Of a DNA stretch of 26,906 nt, positions 16,881 to 24,535 are shown piece by piece. Numbering within the stretch: position 1 is the first letter of the stretch; each line of letters starts with the position of its first letter. Below the pieces are notes generated by a model. That model was not told where the DNA came from. It ran no database searches and saw only the letters and a list, made by a program, of their open reading frames with translations. This stretch comes from a virus. Where the stretch lies: positions 1 through 26,906 of IMG/VR virus record IMGVR_UViG_3300027901_000028. The stretch is one strand, 5' to 3'. A program made the position numbers and the translations under genes.

Positions 16881-17816
16881 TGCGCCACTTTTGATAAGTT
16901 TTTTTACATAATCATCTTTACTCATTTTTGTGCTTTTACCATCACAAAATTTATCAATAATTTCTTTTATATAAGGAGGCATATCTGCATATACTAAACT
17001 TGTATGTTTTATTGAATGACTTTTACTTTCTACTTGTGGAGGTCGATTACGATTAGTATTTTCAAATCTATGTGGAAAAGTTTTTTTGATTTTCTCTTCT
17101 ACTTGTTGTAAACGCTTTTCTTCTGTCCAATCTGGAAAATGCTGCATAAATTTTGTATCTACTAAAACAGCAAAATCTTTCATATCTTGATTTTCAGTTG
17201 TGGTATCATTAAACCAATCTTTATTACGTTCTATAAAAGATAACACTTCAGGTGTAGGACTTGGTGCAGTATTTTCAGGTGATGAAAACTCTTTTTGTAA
17301 ATCATAATATTGTTTTTCATAAGTTTCTGCTAAATTTACATCTTGATTTTCAATAGCTTCTCTTTTTAAGCGTAAAATTTGATCAGCTTCATTTTTTATT
17401 TTACTTGTTTCTTGTTTTTCTAATAATTTAGTTAATTTAAGATTAAGATTTTCTAATTTTTCTAATTTTTTATTTTGAAAATTCATTTTTTCTTTAAAAT
17501 CTTCTCGAAATAAAAATTCTTTAGCATTTACCCAATTTTCTTCTTTTCCATCAAATTTATTTTTAGGTTGCCAGCCTTTTTTTAAAGCTTTTTCTTCTAA
17601 TTCACTAAATTTTTCTTCGGAAACAGTAATATTTTTATCATCATTTTCATATCCTTTTTCATTAATAGAATTTTTTTCTCCAATATTATTCAATGCAGCA
17701 AGTAAAGTATCACGAGAGGGGAATTTGGCTAATGCTTTTTCTTCAGAATCACGATTTTTTTGTTTAATATTTTCTAGAGATTTTAATTCATCATTATTTT
17801 CAATTTGATTAATCAT
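16863..17816 (-). CDS. Scaffold-like capsid assembly protein
   Basis: This is a 317-residue, very charged, mostly helical protein. A coiled coil is predicted around residues 105-185 (KKLEKLENLNLKLTKLLEKQ, then LRLKREAIENQD). The segment EEKALKKGWQPKNKFDGKEE, then NWVNAKEFLFREDF, is typical of a group of phage scaffold-like proteins. The basic C-terminus (DDYVKKLIKSGAIRLES) could bind the coat protein, as in P22 gp8. Gene order (portal, scaffold, coat) matches P22. The start overlaps the GroES stop by eight bases, with GGAG eleven bases upstream. Role inferred from position and composition. Confidence 0.68.
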   Translation of the reverse strand: MINQIENNDELKSLENIKQKNRDSEEKALAKFPSRDTLLAALNNIGEKNSINEKGYENDDKNITVSEEKFSELEEKALKKGWQPKNKFDGKEENWVNAKEFLFREDFKEKMNFQNKKLEKLENLNLKLTKLLEKQETSKIKNEADQILRLKREAIENQDVNLAETYEKQYYDLQKEFSSPENTAPSPTPEVLSFIERNKDWFNDTTTENQDMKDFAVLVDTKFMQHFPDWTEEKRLQQVEEKIKKTFPHRFENTNRNRPPQVESKSHSIKHTSLVYADMPPYIKEIIDKFCDGKSTKMSKDDYVKKLIKSGAIRLES

Positions 17817-18162
17817 TTATGATAGCTCCAATGAAAATTTCATCATCATTAATAACTTGATATTCTTTTTCATTAATAGTTAATGTAATACCAGCATATT
17901 TCAAAAAATGCACTAAAGTTCCTACTTTAGGAATATCTTCTTCATTTGTTACCATATCTAGAAATGCTGTGGGGCCTATAGCTCTTATAATTCCAGTTGT
18001 TTGTTGACGTCGTTCTCGTTCTCTATGTTCATCAGGTAGAACAATTCCTCCTTTAGTTTTTTCTTCAAGGGTAACTAATTCAATTAAAACTTTTTCACCA
18101 CAAGGTTTATAATTTTTTATCTTTAAAGATTTTATTATATTTTGTAATTCTTCATTATTCAT
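17809..18162 (-). CDS. Phage-encoded GroES/Cpn10 co-chaperonin
   Basis: This is a 117-residue protein. After a 17-residue leader it shows the Cpn10 pattern: PCGEKVLIELV (first strand), KTKGGIVLPDE (mobile loop, with the Ile-Val-Leu at residues 40-42 that docks into GroEL), TTGIIRAIGP, GTLVHFLKYAG, and a final DDEIFIGAI. Family knowledge: GroES caps GroEL during folding, and T4 gp31 is a phage substitute needed for coat folding. Its place between portal and scaffold genes suggests folding of this phage's coat protein with host GroEL. No GroEL gene is present in the window. The ATG follows GAGGA. Confidence 0.85.
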   Translation of the reverse strand: MNNEELQNIIKSLKIKNYKPCGEKVLIELVTLEEKTKGGIVLPDEHRERERRQQTTGIIRAIGPTAFLDMVTNEEDIPKVGTLVHFLKYAGITLTINEKEYQVINDDEIFIGAIIND

Positions 18163-18166
18163 AAAT

Positions 18167-18427
18167 TTAATCCTCAGTAATTCCTGGAGTTTCTTCAGTT
18201 ATATTATCTAAATCTTCATATTCAATAGTTAAAAAATCATTATAGGCATTAATACGACCTATCATATGACCAATTTGCAATAAAACATTGGCATCATTGT
18301 TATAATTTGTAGTAATTCCTTCTAAAAGAGATTGTAGATAATATTCTTTTGAACTCGCCAAACATTTAAAAATTTCTATTGTACATTTATTTTTTTGCCA
18401 TTCTCGAAAATCGTTTTTAGTTATCAT
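18167..18427 (-). CDS. Small unknown protein after the portal gene
   Basis: This is an 86-residue, acidic, helical protein (DFREWQKNKCTIEIFKCLAS, then an IGRINAYNDFLTIEYEDLD segment). Small proteins with a W...T..IF..L start and a G.I.A...FL.I..EDL end often follow portal genes in podoviruses; their role is unknown. It is four bases from GroES and 18 bases after the portal stop, so it is co-transcribed. Confidence 0.6.
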   Translation of the reverse strand: MITKNDFREWQKNKCTIEIFKCLASSKEYYLQSLLEGITTNYNNDANVLLQIGHMIGRINAYNDFLTIEYEDLDNITEETPGITED

Positions 18428-18445
18428 ATTTTTCTCATTTATTTA

Positions 18446-20620
18446 TTAAGAAGTTTCATTAGCTTGATTAGGCATTTCAGAAGGAGGACTAGGTGGTCCA
18501 AATGGGGAAGATGGAGAGCTTATGTTTGCGTTTGTAGAAGCCCCACTTCCAGAATCCATACTTTCTGTACCTATTGAACCACCTAAAGTTTTTTGCATTA
18601 TTTGTTCCAATTGATTCAATCGTTTTTTAATATCTTGATATTCAATTGGAATAGCAGCAGTTTCAACTCCAAATTGTTTTTCTGCTAATTCAACTTCTTG
18701 TTTTCCAACTTCTGCATCTGTAAGAGCTAATTTACTAATAGCATTAATCTTATCTGAAGTAGCATCCACACCAGCTTTAGTAGCATCTAATTCTAGTCTT
18801 CGTTCTTCAATATTTAATCTTAAAGCCTCTAATTCACGACGCATTAAAATATCTGCTGCTTGCATATTAGTATATTTTATTTCACTTTGAGTTAATTCAT
18901 CTGCCGGCGTTGGTCCTTGTGGTTGAGGAGCTGGTAAAAGTTTATCAATATTATCAATTTTTAATCCTTCAAAATATCTTCTTAAAATTTCTCTATCATC
19001 TACTAATGGATTGCCAAGAAATTGTAATAAAGCTTGAATTTTTGCTAATCGCATTGCTTCAGATGATAAACTTGGATCAGCTACGGGAAAAATTCCATAA
19101 GAAGATTCTCGATAATCAGCTAATGTAATTTCACCACTTTTTGTAGCATACTGATAACTTTCATAATCCTCTAAATAAACTTTATTTAATTCATATAATT
19201 TTTCAAATTCTTTTTTAAAGGAATAATATAAACGATTAAGCATTGAACTATAAATTTTAGTTCCTTGTTCAACTATTGCCATTACTGTAGTTGCAGGAGT
19301 ATTAGGTGCAGGAGGTTGTCCTAACATTATATCGCTAATACTTGCAATTTCTTTTCCACTTTGAATAAGAATAGATAATAAATTAAATAAAGTTTGTGAT
19401 GGTTCTCTTACAGGCATTGGATAAATATTTTGTGCTAATGTCATTCCAGTAGGAACATTAAGTTGTATATATTCACCTAATTTAAATTTAATATTTTCTT
19501 TACGAATTCGTAAAGATTTAGAAATAAATCCCCCTCCCCGATTAGCTAAAGTACCAGCATCTAATAATTGATTAAGAGTACTATTAATTACATCATTTAT
19601 TGGATATAAAATTTGACCATATCCTAAACTATGGAATGTTCCATCTGGGGCTGGAATAAAATGATAATCAGTAAAATATAAAATAGGATTAATTTTAACA
19701 AAATCCTTTTTATTATTGGCAAATACAAAACTATCTTCATTAAATCTAGCAACTATACGTAATACTTTTTGGGTTTTTGCATGAACAGTAATAATATAAG
19801 GTTCCGCATATCCATCATCATCTAAATCTAAAAAAGTATGTTGTTCAAAAATATCATGAAAACCTTCTATAACACTACTTTGTGCCACTCCAGTTTCAGT
19901 AATAGCTTCATATGAAGTAGTTTCTTCTATATTTTCACTTTCTAATTCTTCTATAGGAATAGTTAAATATAAATCAGCTCGCATTCGTTCTAATAAATCA
20001 TTATTGGATAAATGTAAAATATGAGTAATTCGTGGAGCTTTTTCTAAAGATTCAATTTCATTATGAACAATAATATCTGATGGTAAACAAAAATCTATTT
20101 GAGGCCGTTTATTGATAGAATCAAAATAAGTTTTACGATAAACGACACCAACTAATGGTAAAGTCATTAATAATTTATCAGTATCACTTCGCCAATTTTC
20201 ACTTTGTCCTAATAATTGATAAGACATATGAGTACTTAATCGTTCTGTACGAGCAGCATCTGTAGCATCAGGTACAATTTTCATACTTGCTACATTAACA
20301 ACTTTATCTCCTTGAATAATTTCTGGATTAGTACGTGCATTGAATTGAATACATGCATTTAAAATTAATGGAAATTTGATATTAGCAGCATTTGGCCAAG
20401 GTGAATTTTTGGTTTCTATAATTTGAGTAGCTATTTTTAATGCTTCTTCATAATTTTTTTTCCAATTTGCTCTACTAGAATCATCTTTTTTTGCTTCTGT
20501 GATAACAGTTTCGCCAATTGAATTAAGTTTGTGTGAAGAAAGTTGTTCAGCAATATTATCAAGTTCCATATATTCACTTAATAGTGCTGGAATTTGATTT
20601 TTAGATTTTTTATTTACCAT
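18446..20620 (-). CDS. Portal protein, P22-like
   Basis: This is a 724-residue protein from the ATG at 20620 (MVNKKSKNQIPALL); P22 gp1 is 725 residues. A GTG at 20641 would add seven residues but lies inside DnaA boxes and lacks a ribosome site. Family-typical parts are KIATQIIETKNSPWPNAANI with KFPLI (early helix and strand), YGQILYPINDVINSTLNQLL (wing/stem), PVREPSQTLFNLL and MLGQPPAPNTPATTVMAI (crown side), then a long helical C-terminus with coiled-coil character and a Ser/Pro-rich tail. It forms the dodecameric DNA channel at one capsid vertex. Transcription probably starts at the promoter at 20655-20683. Confidence 0.85.
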   Translation of the reverse strand: MVNKKSKNQIPALLSEYMELDNIAEQLSSHKLNSIGETVITEAKKDDSSRANWKKNYEEALKIATQIIETKNSPWPNAANIKFPLILNACIQFNARTNPEIIQGDKVVNVASMKIVPDATDAARTERLSTHMSYQLLGQSENWRSDTDKLLMTLPLVGVVYRKTYFDSINKRPQIDFCLPSDIIVHNEIESLEKAPRITHILHLSNNDLLERMRADLYLTIPIEELESENIEETTSYEAITETGVAQSSVIEGFHDIFEQHTFLDLDDDGYAEPYIITVHAKTQKVLRIVARFNEDSFVFANNKKDFVKINPILYFTDYHFIPAPDGTFHSLGYGQILYPINDVINSTLNQLLDAGTLANRGGGFISKSLRIRKENIKFKLGEYIQLNVPTGMTLAQNIYPMPVREPSQTLFNLLSILIQSGKEIASISDIMLGQPPAPNTPATTVMAIVEQGTKIYSSMLNRLYYSFKKEFEKLYELNKVYLEDYESYQYATKSGEITLADYRESSYGIFPVADPSLSSEAMRLAKIQALLQFLGNPLVDDREILRRYFEGLKIDNIDKLLPAPQPQGPTPADELTQSEIKYTNMQAADILMRRELEALRLNIEERRLELDATKAGVDATSDKINAISKLALTDAEVGKQEVELAEKQFGVETAAIPIEYQDIKKRLNQLEQIMQKTLGGSIGTESMDSGSGASTNANISSPSSPFGPPSPPSEMPNQANETS

Positions 20621-20622
20621 AT

Positions 20623-20653
20623 CTATCCACAGGTTATCCACAGGTTATCCACA
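20623..20653 (+). promoter_or_regulatory. Three DnaA boxes in 11-bp phase
   Basis: CTATCCACA (20623), TTATCCACA (20634) and TTATCCACA (20645) lie head-to-tail exactly 11 bases apart. Two are perfect matches to the consensus DnaA box. They occupy the predicted transcription start and leader of the portal gene. Confidence 0.8.
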
Positions 20654-20654
20654 G

Positions 20655-20683
20655 ATAATATAATAAAAAAAATATATTTTCAA
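20655..20683 (-). promoter_or_regulatory. Sigma-70-type promoter for the portal/capsid operon
   Basis: On the minus strand, TTGAAA (20683-20678), a 17-base spacer and TATTAT (20660-20655) form a good sigma-70 pattern. The start site would fall near 20648, inside the DnaA box cluster and about 28 bases before the portal ATG. Confidence 0.55.
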
Positions 20684-21365
20684 AAAAATATCAAGTTATG
20701 ATCATTAATCACAAAACCAATAGCGATGTAGATATAACAGCAAGAACTTCATAATAGGAATTATAAAAAGAAATAAAACAGGCATACGGTAAGGGGGTAA
20801 GGTGGTGGACGTTGGTGGTAGGTTAACTAAGAGCTTGAATTAAAAAGAATTTTTTGGTAACCAATTTTTTTATTTTCTAGCTTATTTGCCACCTTTTTTA
20901 CGATAGTAATATCTGCTTTAGGTCAAAATAGACTGTTTTTGGTGTTATCAGCATGATATTTTGGCCATATTCCCTGCTTCAAAAAGATAAAAGATGTTGA
21001 TTTTAAATGGAAAATTGTCTATTGCATTTTTCATCTCTGATAAGTTCTGATAAGAAATCATGTGCGTTCTTCAAGGTCATAACGTTTTCCTAGCATATCC
21101 ATGGCTGCTTGCAAGAAAAAATATCGATTTTATCGTAGAATCATAGTGAAAACTACAGAAAGGTATGGCCAGAAGCGAGCAGCCTGAGGGAGATCTGAGG
21201 AAGAGTAGAGAATTATTGAGTATTATAAACCGTTAAGAGTAAGACATTTTTTTAACCAAAGAATAGATCAATGGGACCAACAATTAAACCATTGGCATGA
21301 TAACACCATATCTATGCAACGTGCAAGACTTTATTTTTCTATACATTATTTTTTTATGTGATAAG
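20684..21365. other. About 0.7 kb without an intact gene; richer in G+C, decayed coding look
   Basis: There is no frame of useful length on either strand. Bases 21061-21240 are close to 40% G+C, well above the surroundings. A G-rich run lies at 20788-20822 (GGGGG plus several GG pairs). Short open pieces look coding but are broken by stops: on the minus strand a piece including QAAMDMLGKRYDLEERT (about 21063-21113) and AIDNFPFKINIFYLFEAG (about 20970-21030); on the plus strand one including NQRIDQWDQQLNHWHDNT (about 21254-21310). I cannot assign them. A decayed transposase or host fragment is a guess. Confidence 0.35.
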
Positions 21366-21418
21366 TATAAAAAAATAAGCTTTGTTCCTTTTCCGTATAA
21401 ATGAAAAAAAACAAAGCT
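21366..21418 (-). terminator. Possible terminator of the terminase transcript
   Basis: Nine-base arms AGCTTTGTT (21378) and AACAAAGCT (21410) pair across a 23-base loop. Read on the minus strand the second arm is followed by TATTTTTTTATAC, a T-rich tail. The long loop weakens the call. It would separate terminase transcripts from the portal operon. Confidence 0.4.
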
Positions 21419-21535
21419 CAGTACCAGAGAATTGAACAATGAAAAAAAATGTACAACTTAAAAAATTTGCCACGATTAAAGTTGTAGATATAAACAATAT
21501 CACTCTATTGAAATAAAATCAAATTTTTTGTTTCC

Positions 21536-21715
21536 CTATCTATCTAAGCCTAATCTTAATATCCTCACCCCAATAGAAGGCTTGCTAGTACCAAAATATT
21601 TTGATAAAGCATGATAATCATCACCATATTTTTTATATTGTCGCTTAAATTCCTCTTCAGGCATAAGTAAACACGCAGCAAATTCATCTGCTTCCATTTC
21701 TTTTTGGTCACGTTT
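21536..21715 (-). pseudogene. C-terminal fragment of an ImmA/IrrE-family metallopeptidase
   Basis: This is a 59-codon frame ending at a TAG at 21536-21538. It begins KRDQKEMEADEFAACLLMPE and continues with an EEEFKRQYKKYGDD segment, then a HALSKYFGTSKPSIGVRILR segment. The E-x-x-A-D-x-F-A-x-x-L-L-M-P motif is the conserved third-zinc-ligand region of ImmA/IrrE (COG2856) proteases, which cleave repressors of mobile elements. The HExxH zinc-binding helix that should precede it is absent: upstream, in the same frame, are TAG, TTA and then the TAA stop of the large terminase. A start at the internal ATG (53 codons) has no convincing ribosome site. Confidence 0.75.
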
Positions 21716-21721
21716 CTATAA

Positions 21722-23263
21722 TTAATAGCCACTAATTTTACTTCGATAATTTTCATCATATTTTAAGTCATCTAAATCAATATCATCTTCATTATTGAAA
21801 TTAGCATAATATAAATCTGTATAATGCAAAGCTGCATATTGAAGACAATCATGAATATCACTATAAGGATGTGTTTTATTTGGAATATCTTGATATTTTT
21901 CTTCACCAATTATTCTCAAACGTCGGTAATTATATTTTCCTAAAAATCCTTGACGTAATTTTGGACATCCTTCACGTGAGATTATAAGACAAGCTTGTCC
22001 TTGATATAAAGTATTTAAAAGATCTCTAACGGCTCTAATTCTTGGATCTAATTTATTAGTTTTAGCTGCTTCTACAATTAAGCCACATTCTTCTAATGCT
22101 TCGCGACCATCATAAGTATCAGCAGGATCTCCAATAACTTCGATGGTAAATCCGCAACAATGTTGAGCCAAATATGGTTCAACTATATTTTGATAAAGTT
22201 CTTTACATGTCATATATTCACAAACAAATTCTTTTATACATAAAAGTCGCCCGTCTATAAATTGAGTAATTAAACAAGCTGGAGAAATAGTTCCATAATC
22301 CCAACTTAATAAAATAGGTGCTTGCATATTTGGTTCTATAGAATCTTGACTATGTAAATCATCATTATAATTGTTATAAACAAATTTTCCTTCAACAACA
22401 ACGCCATATTGACCCATCGCGTAAACTTTTATATATTCTTCAGATTGACCACTAATCATTTTCATATAATAAGTTTTACCATTTGGCATTAAATGTTCTA
22501 AATTATCTGCATTAGGATTTATTTCATAATATTCATCAGTTTTTAAAATTGCTGGGGGCTGATGAAAAAGTTTATGATCTTGAGGTTTTTTAATTTCAAA
22601 TAAATTATACATCCAATGATCAGTTGGAGGCGGATTGCTATCAGCAATTATTCCTGACCAATATGGTTGATTACAATCTCTTTTTGCTGGGAATCTATTC
22701 ACTCGCGCTTTAAAATGAGTTAAAGCTAAAGCTGGAATTTCACTAAGTTCATTTAAATAAACTCCAGTTAATTCCAAAGATTTTAATTTTCTAATATGAT
22801 CTGGCCGATCTAAAGCAATAAACATTAATTCTAATTCTATTGGCCCTTTTTCATCATTAAAAGTATGAATATATAATAATCTAGGAGATAATCTACGTTT
22901 TACTTGTCCTAATGATTCAGCCCATTCTAACCAAGTTTTTAGAGTAGTTGCTTCTAAATCTCCATAAGTATTTCTAACAAGTGCCCATCTTGATCTTCTT
23001 ACTCCATCAAAACATGGAGGCATGGCAATTGCTCGAAGAATTATTTCAGCAATACAAATAGTAGATTTTCCTGAAGCATAAGGCCCTAAAATTAATCTAA
23101 CAAAAGAATTATCTGCATGAAATTTGGCCCCAGTCTTATTAGGAATATAAGGCTGTAATTTATAATCATTTATTAAAAAAGAATTATTAACTATTTTAAT
23201 ATGGCATTCTTTTTCTAAAATAAGATTTTCTTCCAATTTTTTTAAACGATTATTCCAATGCAT
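21722..23263 (-). CDS. Terminase large subunit
   Basis: This is a 513-residue protein. The ATPase half has Walker A GPYASGKST (residues 60-68) and a Walker B-like GVYLNEL (residues 167-173, Asn in place of the usual Asp before the catalytic Glu). The nuclease half has the RNase-H-like acidic residues in SWDYG (D322), VIGDPAD (D379) and YSDIHDC (D472). This is the packaging motor and headful/end-cutting nuclease, working with the small subunit and portal. It starts 15 bases after the small-subunit stop. Its stop is directly followed, in frame, by the ImmA/IrrE fragment. Confidence 0.88.
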   Translation of the reverse strand: MHWNNRLKKLEENLILEKECHIKIVNNSFLINDYKLQPYIPNKTGAKFHADNSFVRLILGPYASGKSTICIAEIILRAIAMPPCFDGVRRSRWALVRNTYGDLEATTLKTWLEWAESLGQVKRRLSPRLLYIHTFNDEKGPIELELMFIALDRPDHIRKLKSLELTGVYLNELSEIPALALTHFKARVNRFPAKRDCNQPYWSGIIADSNPPPTDHWMYNLFEIKKPQDHKLFHQPPAILKTDEYYEINPNADNLEHLMPNGKTYYMKMISGQSEEYIKVYAMGQYGVVVEGKFVYNNYNDDLHSQDSIEPNMQAPILLSWDYGTISPACLITQFIDGRLLCIKEFVCEYMTCKELYQNIVEPYLAQHCCGFTIEVIGDPADTYDGREALEECGLIVEAAKTNKLDPRIRAVRDLLNTLYQGQACLIISREGCPKLRQGFLGKYNYRRLRIIGEEKYQDIPNKTHPYSDIHDCLQYAALHYTDLYYANFNNEDDIDLDDLKYDENYRSKISGY

Positions 23264-23277
23264 AATTAAATAGAAAA

Positions 23278-23991
23278 TTAAGATTTATTAAAAGCAACCC
23301 AAAGCTGATTATCATTACTAACATGAGAATTAATATTTTTAGAATTTTTAGCCTGTTCTTCCAAATTTTCAATTCGTTTTTCATAAGTAAGTCTCTCATT
23401 TATTTGAGCTTCATACATTAAACTATTCATTATCTGATTATGTTGATCAATACTGATTTTTCCCTTTTTTAGCATAATAGCAATAGCTTCTATTTTTTGT
23501 TGAATAGTTCCCTCGAAATTTTCAATTGGTATTTCTGGATAACGAGGTTTTTGCTCATGCCATCCAAAGCGATTTTTCATATTGAAGAAATAAAGTGAGC
23601 CATTAAAAGCTCGATTACCAAGATTTATGCGCCCTTGTTCAAGCCACCATCCTTTGCAAAGCATTTTTCCAAATTCATAAGCCCGTGAAAAACTTGGATT
23701 TTTTTCAATCCAACTATAAAAAAGCCCTTCCCAAATTCCTATTTTGCGACAAACTTCGATTTGAGATGCTCCATTTTCCATTTCTTTCAATAATAATTCT
23801 GCATATTCTTTTTTATATTCTTTTAGAGGAGCGCCCCGTTTTTTCTTTTTCTCATCAACAATATTTTCGCCTTTTTTTCTTCCGCTAGCAGATGGAATTT
23901 TTATAGAAACTAATTGTTTAGTTTTAATTTTTTGATCAGTAGGAGGCCTATGTCTAGCGTCACCAGTTTTTGGAATATTATTTTTTGGCAT
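23278..23991 (-). CDS. Terminase small subunit
   Basis: This is a 237-residue protein. After a basic, disordered N-terminus of about 50 residues comes a helix-turn-helix unit (GASQIEVCRKIGIWEGLFYS then WIEKNPSFSRAYEFGK) and a WWLEQGRINLGNR segment typical of phage small terminases. A coiled-coil C-terminus (YEKRIENLEEQAKNSKN) fits ring assembly. It recognises the packaging site and activates the large subunit. The ATG at 23991 has only a weak ribosome site (AAAGAAAAATAA). Transcription is probably from 24081-24107. Confidence 0.8.
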   Translation of the reverse strand: MPKNNIPKTGDARHRPPTDQKIKTKQLVSIKIPSASGRKKGENIVDEKKKKRGAPLKEYKKEYAELLLKEMENGASQIEVCRKIGIWEGLFYSWIEKNPSFSRAYEFGKMLCKGWWLEQGRINLGNRAFNGSLYFFNMKNRFGWHEQKPRYPEIPIENFEGTIQQKIEAIAIMLKKGKISIDQHNQIMNSLMYEAQINERLTYEKRIENLEEQAKNSKNINSHVSNDNQLWVAFNKS

Positions 23992-24080
23992 TTATTTTTC
24001 TTTAATTATTTCAAAAGTGGAGCTCTATATTATTTACATTTAAAAAAAATATTAGAACAAATTATGTTCCTTTTTAATTT

Positions 24081-24107
24081 ATCATATCTTAATAAACCTT
24101 TTGACAA
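24081..24107 (-). promoter_or_regulatory. Possible leftward promoter for the terminase genes
   Basis: On the minus strand TTGTCA (24107-24102) and TATGAT (24086-24081) are 15 bases apart, a little short. The -35 falls inside the 20-bp palindrome at 24099-24118. Confidence 0.35.
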
Positions 24108-24118
24108 ATTTATCAAAA
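24099..24118. promoter_or_regulatory. Operator-like palindrome
   Basis: TTTTGACAAATTTATCAAAA is palindromic at all but one base pair. It overlaps the -35 of the leftward promoter and ends 16 bases before the rightward -35, a typical place for a repressor site. Confidence 0.5.
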
Positions 24119-24133
24119 ATTAATATAGAGCTC

Positions 24134-24161
24134 TTGACATTATATATTTTATTGTTATAAT
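24134..24161 (+). promoter_or_regulatory. Consensus sigma-70 promoter for the small-gene operon
   Basis: TTGACA (24134-24139), a 16-base spacer and TATAAT (24156-24161) are both perfect hexamers. The start site would be near 24168, 27 bases before the ATG at 24195. It is the strongest promoter in the window. Confidence 0.8.
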
Positions 24162-24194
24162 TGTCTTGTATCAATCAGAAAAAGGAGATACATA

Positions 24195-24437
24195 ATGAAA
24201 AGTTCAATTTTTAAACATCATTATTTAAATCTTGTTAAAAAAGTAAATTATTTAAATAAATCAATTCAGTCTTTACTAATGGAAGAACCTTCATTAGATG
24301 ATACAAAGATTGATGATAAAATGATAGAAGATTATTATCGTAAACTTTGTAAATTATACGATCAAAAATTTACTTATAAAAAATTACAAAATTTTTTATT
24401 ATTATATTTTAGTAAAAATTTCAAACAGTCATCATAA
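24195..24437 (+). CDS. Small unknown protein, first gene of rightward operon
   Basis: This is an 80-residue protein rich in Lys, Leu and Tyr, predicted all-helical (HHYLNLVKKVNYLNKSIQSL, later an EDYYRKLCKLYDQKF segment). Ribosome site AAAGGAGA lies 6 bases before the ATG. No family is recognised. It is the only gene close behind the consensus promoter, so it is probably made strongly. The divergent position opposite the terminase genes would suit an early regulator, but no DNA-binding motif is visible. Confidence 0.6.
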   Translation: MKSSIFKHHYLNLVKKVNYLNKSIQSLLMEEPSLDDTKIDDKMIEDYYRKLCKLYDQKFTYKKLQNFLLLYFSKNFKQSS

Positions 24438-24441
24438 CCTC

Positions 24442-24510
24442 ACCCCTTTTAATGTGAAGTTAAGTAGGTTTTAGTAGTTTATTTCCTTCATAGTAACATT
24501 AAAAGGGGGT
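24442..24510 (+). promoter_or_regulatory. Large stem-loop between two small genes
   Basis: CCCCTTTTAATGT (24443-24455) pairs over 13 bases with ACATTAAAAGGGG (24496-24508) across a 40-base loop; GAAG and CTTC inside the loop can add an inner stem. TTTTAATT follows. It may be a partial terminator, an mRNA processing site, or a small structured RNA. Its right arm ends 26 bases before the next ATG. Confidence 0.5.
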
Positions 24511-24535
24511 TTTAATTAAAATGAAGGAGAAATAT

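Larger units (their letters stand above)
24020..24133. promoter_or_regulatory. Pair of perfect 13-bp inverted repeats bracketing the divergent promoters
   Basis: GAGCTCTATATTA at 24020-24032 and its exact reverse complement at 24121-24133 are 101 bases apart. One lies in the leader of the terminase transcript, the other abuts the -35 of the rightward promoter. Each contains the palindrome GAGCTC. They look like paired operators that could be bridged by one repressor. Confidence 0.5.

Noticed and set aside
20684-21535. tRNA or other structured RNA gene in the gene-poor stretch
   Set aside because: No cloverleaf, T-loop or acceptor-stem pattern could be found on either strand.
21565-21759. 64-codon minus-strand frame beginning MMKIIEVKLVAINY across the terminase end
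   Set aside because: It is out of frame with both the terminase and the ImmA/IrrE fragment; the ImmA frame (21536-21715) carries the real family motif.
23685-24123. Two plus-strand frames opposite the small terminase gene and its leader
   Set aside because: Phe/Leu-rich antisense translations of AT-rich sequence without ribosome sites.
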